A DNA stretch of 21,664 nt from Methanolobus sp. UBA474. Its GTDB lineage: Archaea > Halobacteriota > Methanosarcinia > Methanosarcinales > Methanosarcinaceae. Each line of letters begins with the position of its first letter. Position 1 is the first letter of the stretch. The stretch lies in the NCBI GenBank assembly GCA_002501695.1, contig DANZ01000152.1, positions 1-21,664 of the forward strand, read 5' to 3'. Below, piece after piece: positions 17,062 through 21,664 of the stretch. The translations under genes were made by a program, and so were the position numbers. The notes under the pieces are model-generated. The model saw nothing but the letters and a program-made list of their open reading frames with translations, did not search any database and had not been told where the DNA came from.

Positions 17062-17475
17062 AACCTATGCGTTCCCGGTGCCGCATGTGAGCATCAAAGA
17101 ACCGTACTTTGAGTTTACCTGTATATCTGCAGCCAAATACTTTCTGTTCCGCAGTGCCATAGTTCATCCCGGACCTGAGCCTGTCTGTTAGCAACCTCTT
17201 TTCCCACTATTATACCCTGTTAGAGGCATGCAGGCTCATTCCACCCATAATGTCATGCCATTTACTATTAAATGGCACCAGACTGCTACCAGAAGATTTC
17301 AGGAAGTTATTATGAATTTATTACTTGATCAGGAAGTATATGTCAGCCCATATGGTAGGAACTGTTCTAAGAATGACTGAAACGCTCTACTGTTAATTAC
17401 CATATAAAACAAAGGCCTGAAATACCCCGAAACAAGCTTTAAAACAACACAAGAGTTTTTTTGGGTCTGCCAGAG

Positions 17476-17516
17476 TTTATATAGGGTTAGCAGAATCTAC
17501 GAAGAGCCTGTCATAA
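17476..17516 (+). promoter_or_regulatory. TATA box and start-site motif of beta-helix gene 4
   Basis: TTTATATAG (17476-17484) is 222 bases before the ATG. AGCCTGTCATAAT (17504-17516) follows by about 28 bases, as AGCCTGTCACAAT does before gene 3. The shared spacing and sequence support a real promoter with a long leader. Confidence 0.45.
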
Positions 17517-17682
17517 TATGTTCACAATACAATCATTTTATTCACAAAAGGCGAATAATTCCCCAAGAAAATTCCCCAATTTTCATTGTTCGTCGTATGT
17601 GAAGCAGAATGACAGATGAAACATATTGGCAGGGAAATGACCTAGTAGCTTAAAGAAAAGCCCGAACTAGCGATAATAAACG

Positions 17683-17701
17683 TTTAAGAGGTCAAAAATG
17701 G
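17683..17701 (+). promoter_or_regulatory. Ribosome binding site of beta-helix gene 4
   Basis: GAGGT (17688-17692) lies five bases before the ATG at 17698. The surrounding 19 bases are identical to those at the start of gene 3. Confidence 0.8.
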
Positions 17702-20196
17702 CTATCAGATGGAAAACCACCACAAACCTTTTAATGGTTATATTGTTCCTCAACTTGAGTTTGGGAGCAACGGCCTCTGCGGCTGTCATCAGTCCTGCAG
17801 AGACTAACGAATCGATAAGCATATCTAAAGAAGCCGGCACCGTAAGTGTCCAGATGACCGACGGAGAGGTCATATACACAGGAACAGATGATGTGCAGGC
17901 TATAATATCCGCGGTCAACGCCATAGAAGAAGGCGTGATCCTGTTCAACCCGGGAACATACTCCGTCAGCTCACCCGTGGAACTGAAGTCAGATATAGAA
18001 CTTGTTGGCGACAATGCGGTTCTGCAAGGTTATAATATATTCACTATAACCGGTAAGAAAGATGTCACAATAAAAGGATTCGAATTCACCAATCCTGCTG
18101 CACAATACACTGCAGTTGCTGCCAGCAAAGGTCTTATAGATATTACAAACAGCAAGAATTGTGTGATAGAGGACAATACTTTCCGCAATTTCAGAGATTA
18201 TGGGATCAATGTTGCAGTCGGCTCAACATCCCAGTCCAACGAGCAGATAACCATCAGGAACAACGAGTTCCTTGATTACGGTTACTGCGGAGTGATGATA
18301 TGGAAGCAGTCCAATTACATATATGTTGAGGATAACACCTTCAAGAACATCAATGTAAGGAAAGTGAACGGCAATGCGTATGGTATAGCACTTGCCAAGG
18401 GAAGCAATTCCTACAAGCACTCTGAATATATCTATATAAGGAATAACTGGATAGAGAACAATCCCGTATGGGAAGGTATCGACAGTCATGGTGCTAACAA
18501 TTTGTACATTCAGAATAACACAGTTATAAACTGTAAGGTGCCCATAGCAGCATCCTATCAGACAAGTGAAGGTACCTACCCTCTGCCGTTGCATACCATA
18601 GTCATTACCGGGAATTATGTCAAAGGGAACATGGCCTCCCCGGATAAACAGCATTCCGGCATACATGTGCTCGGTGCACGCAACAATGCCGGGCCGCATC
18701 AGAATGTAACAGTCTCAGACAATATCATCGAGGATGTTAACAGCTGGCTTGTCAGCGATGACGGTGGCATAGTGCTCAGGGATGTTGAAGGCGGTGTCGT
18801 AAAGAACAACACAATATCCGGTGTAGGCGGCACAGGCATCAACCTGCTCAATGCCAATGATCTGGCAGTTGAGGAGAACAGCATCAAGAACATGGTGAGA
18901 ATATCAGGCTCCACTTTAGGAGTGGAAATGTCACCTGTTGCAAAGGACTGCAGCGTCACGATGAAGAACAACGAGTTCGATGATTCTGTGGACTATGATG
19001 CCTTTTCAAATCCCGGTTACGGCAACACGTACGCCGTAAATGCGCAGGAGCAGGACACATCAAAGTTCGCTGCAACCAACGGTGCAATGAAACTGACGGC
19101 TACGAGCGACTCTTCCCAGAGCACTGCTCAGACAGAAAATAATGCTGGTGTCACAGACCCCAGCATTTCTATTTCTAAGACCGATGGTACAACAACAGTC
19201 ATGACAGGCAGCGGAGAAACCGTATATGCCGGAAACAGTGACACTGAAGCTTTTAAGGCTGCAGTCAGTGCTGTAGACAACGGGACCATCACATTCGAAC
19301 AGGAGACCTATATTATCAGCTCACCCATAACCCTTAAGTCTGGAATAGAACTGATCGGTAACAATGCCGTGATCACAGGGTATGATATTTTCACGATGAC
19401 AGACACGGAAAATGTCACTATCAGCGGTTTCGAATTTACCAATCCTGACGAGGAATACCTGGACCGCGCCGGCAATAACGGCCTTATATACATTCAGAAC
19501 AGCAGCAACGCCTTTATCCGGGAGAACACTTTCCGCAATTTCAGGGACTTCGGAATATATATGGCAGCGAATTCAACATCCGACCGCACCCAGGATGTAA
19601 CCATTGAAGATAATGAGTTTCTTGACTATGGTCACACTGGAGTGATGATCGGTAAAAGTGCCAGCAATGTAACTGTGGAGGACAACCTGTTCAGGGATAT
19701 CAATGTAAGGGAAATGAACCCTAATGCATATGGTGTCGCCATCATGAAAGGAAGCAGTACTTACAGATATTCAGATCACATATATATCCGCAACAATACT
19801 ATCGGGAACAATCCCACCGGGGAAGCTATCGACAGTCACGGAGCCAACCACCTCTACATAGAGGACAACACGATAACAGATTCCAGAATACCCATGTATA
19901 TCGCCCACATCAACGAGGACGACAGATATCCGGTACCTCTGCATCACCTGACAGTAACAGGTAACAGCATCAAAGGGATTTTCGATGCAGAAGAGCAGGC
20001 CACTGGTATCTGGGTGCTTGGTGGAATTAAGATAGCAGGTAATATCTCAAAACCCTACCAGGATGTAAATATCTCTGGCAATACTCTGGAAGACGCCGGT
20101 AACTGGAATAACGGAGATGAAAAAGCTATATTTATGGAAAACGTTGATACCCCTGTAATCGAGAACAATGTGTTCTCAGGTGCAGACGGCAAATGA
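17698..20196 (+). CDS. Secreted two-module right-handed beta-helix protein, C-terminally shortened (paralogue 4)
   Basis: An 832-residue exported protein with a signal peptide of about 29 residues (L-L-M-V-I-L-F-L-N-L core, then A-S-A-A). Helix module A spans about 38-455 (I-D-S-H-G-A at I261) and module B begins at about 488 (I711). Module B stops at F-S-G-A-D-G-K, roughly where paralogues 2 and 3 continue with G-x-G-G-x-G-V-N-L and the last turns. Those turns and the whole PKD domain are missing, and the sequence after the stop shows no remnant of them in any frame I could follow, so this is a clean loss rather than a simple premature stop. Module B also has D-Y-G-H-T-G-V-M-I-G-K-S where all others have Y-C-G and K-Q. 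Module A is very close to that of paralogue 3, with a 47-base identical run. It is the last gene of the array. Without PKD its location on the surface may differ. Confidence 0.92.
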   Translation: MAIRWKTTTNLLMVILFLNLSLGATASAAVISPAETNESISISKEAGTVSVQMTDGEVIYTGTDDVQAIISAVNAIEEGVILFNPGTYSVSSPVELKSDIELVGDNAVLQGYNIFTITGKKDVTIKGFEFTNPAAQYTAVAASKGLIDITNSKNCVIEDNTFRNFRDYGINVAVGSTSQSNEQITIRNNEFLDYGYCGVMIWKQSNYIYVEDNTFKNINVRKVNGNAYGIALAKGSNSYKHSEYIYIRNNWIENNPVWEGIDSHGANNLYIQNNTVINCKVPIAASYQTSEGTYPLPLHTIVITGNYVKGNMASPDKQHSGIHVLGARNNAGPHQNVTVSDNIIEDVNSWLVSDDGGIVLRDVEGGVVKNNTISGVGGTGINLLNANDLAVEENSIKNMVRISGSTLGVEMSPVAKDCSVTMKNNEFDDSVDYDAFSNPGYGNTYAVNAQEQDTSKFAATNGAMKLTATSDSSQSTAQTENNAGVTDPSISISKTDGTTTVMTGSGETVYAGNSDTEAFKAAVSAVDNGTITFEQETYIISSPITLKSGIELIGNNAVITGYDIFTMTDTENVTISGFEFTNPDEEYLDRAGNNGLIYIQNSSNAFIRENTFRNFRDFGIYMAANSTSDRTQDVTIEDNEFLDYGHTGVMIGKSASNVTVEDNLFRDINVREMNPNAYGVAIMKGSSTYRYSDHIYIRNNTIGNNPTGEAIDSHGANHLYIEDNTITDSRIPMYIAHINEDDRYPVPLHHLTVTGNSIKGIFDAEEQATGIWVLGGIKIAGNISKPYQDVNISGNTLEDAGNWNNGDEKAIFMENVDTPVIENNVFSGADGK

Positions 20197-20323
20197 TCAA
20201 ATTAAAGATCTTACTCAACTGAGAAGCATACGCAGAATGTGAAGACTTACGCTCAGGATATTTGCGTACTGCCAGCATGACATGCTTTATGCTTTTGATG
20301 AGCGCTTAAACTAAAATAAAAAG

Positions 20324-20358
20324 AACTCCGTCTTTCCCTCTCCGGGGTTGGCGGAGTT
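20324..20358. terminator. Putative bidirectional terminator between convergent genes
   Basis: AACTCCG (20324-20330) and CGGAGTT (20352-20358) pair over 7 bp around a 21-base loop that could form a further CCC/GGG pairing. An A-rich tract lies to the left and T-rich sequence to the right, so it suits both beta-helix gene 4 and the minus-strand glycosyltransferase gene. The rest of 20197-20408 shows nothing recognisable. Confidence 0.5.
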
Positions 20359-20408
20359 TATTCCTTCTATTTATCCATTTTAATTATTCCTTTTAAATAA
20401 GGCGACGA

Positions 20409-21664
20409 TCATAGATTGACGTTCATCGCCCTGTAACATTCCTTCATGTCAAAGAGCATTGCAAAGAGGATCATCTGAAGTCCTGCAATAAAGAACAATG
20501 CGCCAACCAATGGCAGACTGGCGGGTATATGCCATCCCGTTATAAGACCTGATAGCAGTACATACAATCCTGTGAGGACACCCAGGGGCAGAAATATCAT
20601 CCCGAACACATAGAAGAGCACAAGCGGATGGAAATTTACTATAGAGTACTTGACCTTGAGCCGCCACAGGAATTTCTTGAAGAGCATAATAGATACCTTG
20701 GACATGTATTTGCTGTACTTGATGCTGGACTTTTCTTCCCCGTAGTGTGCCGGTATTGTAACATCAAGAGTTCTGAAGCCGAATGTGTTGAGCTTGACCA
20801 GCATGTCATTGCAATAGCCGTAATAAGTGTAAAGCGTGTCTATCTCCATATTGGAAAGAGCATGCTTTGAGATGGCAGTGTAGCCATTCTGAGGATCCAT
20901 TATATGCCAGTACCCGCTTCCGATCTTGGTGATCAGGCTGAGCAGGGAGTTTCCAAACAGGCGCCATGAGCTCATGCCGCAACGGAATTCATCGCAGCCC
21001 AGGCGATTGCCTTTTGTGTAATCAGCCTTGCCTTCGATTATAGGCATCAAAAGGCTTGGCAGATGTGCCGGATTCATCTGGTTATCTCCGCCCATTACGA
21101 CCATGATGTCCATATCTTCCTGGAGAGCACGCTTGTACCCGTGCAGGATAGCCGCACCCACACCCTGATTCTTCTTATGGGTGATAACAGAGAGCCTGGG
21201 GTCATGGATGGAGTTAAGCACTTCAGCAGTGCTATCGGTGCTGGCGTCGTTGATAACATATATGCGCTTGATATAGTTAGGAATACCTTCAATGGTTGTG
21301 CGTATCAGTTTCTCCTCGTTGTAAGCAGGCACTACAACACCGATCTTGTATTTGTAGAGAATGTCCCTGTCCCTCCCATGGACCTTTTTGACATTTACTT
21401 GCTTCAGCTTGAATCCTGCGTTCACGGCGTCCTTTACCAGACATAGTTCTTCAGGCAGACTGTCCTCGGTGAAGGTCAACGATGCTGTCGAGACCGATGA
21501 GAATGCTGTGAAACCGATATTTTCGGAAAGATATTTTGAGAGGTACTTGCCATCTGAATCAAGAAATGGAGCCGCATTCATCAGTGCCTGCAGATCAGTG
21601 TTAAGTTCCGTGCCGGGATATTCATTGTAACCCACGACAGTATCTGCTTCCATCCACATGACCG
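20409..21664 (-). CDS. GT2 family glycosyltransferase with C-terminal membrane segments (5' end open at window edge)
   Basis: Numbering is from the first in-window ATG (21659). The GT-A catalytic domain begins at V-V-V-P-A-Y-N-E-E (about 108-116), followed by I-N-D-A-S-T-D-S-T (136-144), the metal-site region G-G-D-N-Q-M-N-P (190-197) and D-P-Q-N-G-Y (255-260). Two hydrophobic segments (about 345-371 and 383-404) anchor it in the membrane. This layout resembles dolichyl-phosphate-sugar synthases and related GT2 enzymes that move sugars onto polyprenyl phosphate or a lipid-linked glycan. About 105 residues precede the GT domain; I do not recognise them. The frame is still open beyond the ATG, which has no clear ribosome site, so the protein probably starts outside the window and may be a fusion. 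It is convergent with the beta-helix array. The GT2 assignment is firm; sugar and acceptor are unknown. Confidence 0.88.
   Translation of the reverse strand, partial: VMWMEADTVVGYNEYPGTELNTDLQALMNAAPFLDSDGKYLSKYLSENIGFTAFSSVSTASLTFTEDSLPEELCLVKDAVNAGFKLKQVNVKKVHGRDRDILYKYKIGVVVPAYNEEKLIRTTIEGIPNYIKRIYVINDASTDSTAEVLNSIHDPRLSVITHKKNQGVGAAILHGYKRALQEDMDIMVVMGGDNQMNPAHLPSLLMPIIEGKADYTKGNRLGCDEFRCGMSSWRLFGNSLLSLITKIGSGYWHIMDPQNGYTAISKHALSNMEIDTLYTYYGYCNDMLVKLNTFGFRTLDVTIPAHYGEEKSSIKYSKYMSKVSIMLFKKFLWRLKVKYSIVNFHPLVLFYVFGMIFLPLGVLTGLYVLLSGLITGWHIPASLPLVGALFFIAGLQMILFAMLFDMKECYRAMNVNL

Larger units (their letters stand above)
16997..17697. other. Long intergenic region before beta-helix gene 4
   Basis: About 700 bases, the longest gene-free stretch in the window. 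It holds the gene 3 terminator, a short minus-strand open frame (17060-17206) that may be a gene remnant, a perfect 8-bp hairpin (TGCCATTT 17256-17263, AAATGGCA 17270-17277, loop ACTATT), the promoter elements of gene 4 at 17476-17516, and the gene 4 leader. No complete gene, tRNA or mobile element is recognised. Confidence 0.5.

Noticed and set aside
8244..20196. Beta-helix proteins called as pectate lyases or copper-binding NosD proteins
   Set aside because: Only the fold class is supported. No pectate-lyase calcium site or nitrous-oxide-reductase gene context is seen, so a specific name would be over-reach.

Overview
The window looks like a cell-surface polysaccharide locus from an archaeon, most likely a methanogen of the Methanosarcinaceae (Methanosarcina/Methanolobus-like). 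The evidence is archaeal-style TATA boxes (TTTATATA type), long AT-rich leaders before moderate-G+C genes, GGTG/GAGGT ribosome binding sites, a DUF354 protein, and secreted parallel beta-helix proteins ending in PKD domains. The genus is inferred from gene content only. No rRNA, tRNA, CRISPR array or insertion sequence is visible.

Left part (1-7969): glycan-building and glycan-modifying enzymes. Two asparagine-synthase-family amidotransferases on the plus strand alternate with two FemAB/GNAT-like acyl- or aminoacyl-transferases on the minus strand, giving a tandemly duplicated convergent pair (amidotransferase> <FemAB amidotransferase> <FemAB). The first amidotransferase is cut by the window edge. 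The second FemAB gene is the last gene of a minus-strand operon that reads DUF354 glycosyltransferase-like protein, NodB-like polysaccharide deacetylase, FemAB, with a 16-base gap and then a 23-base overlap.

Middle and right part (8244-20196): four paralogous plus-strand genes for extracytoplasmic right-handed beta-helix proteins. The first has one helix module and an N-terminal membrane anchor. The next two have a signal peptide, two helix modules and a C-terminal PKD domain. The fourth has a signal peptide and two modules, but its second module is cut short and there is no PKD. All seven modules keep an I-D-S-H-G-A motif, which resembles the D-P-H motif of mannuronan C5-epimerases. Genes 2-4 have candidate TATA boxes about 200-220 bases before the start codon, and genes 2 and 3 end in clear hairpin terminators. 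A small two-helix membrane protein gene lies on the minus strand between genes 2 and 3. The right edge (20409-21664, minus) carries a GT2 glycosyltransferase with two C-terminal membrane segments and an unassigned N-terminal extension, open at the window edge.

Together the genes suggest cytoplasmic synthesis of an acidic or amino-sugar polymer (GT2, DUF354), its deacetylation, amidation and acylation (deacetylase, amidotransferases, FemAB), and binding or modification outside the cell by the beta-helix array. The gene set recalls bacterial exosortase-linked exopolysaccharide loci. The polymer and the activity of the helix proteins are not determined by the sequence.
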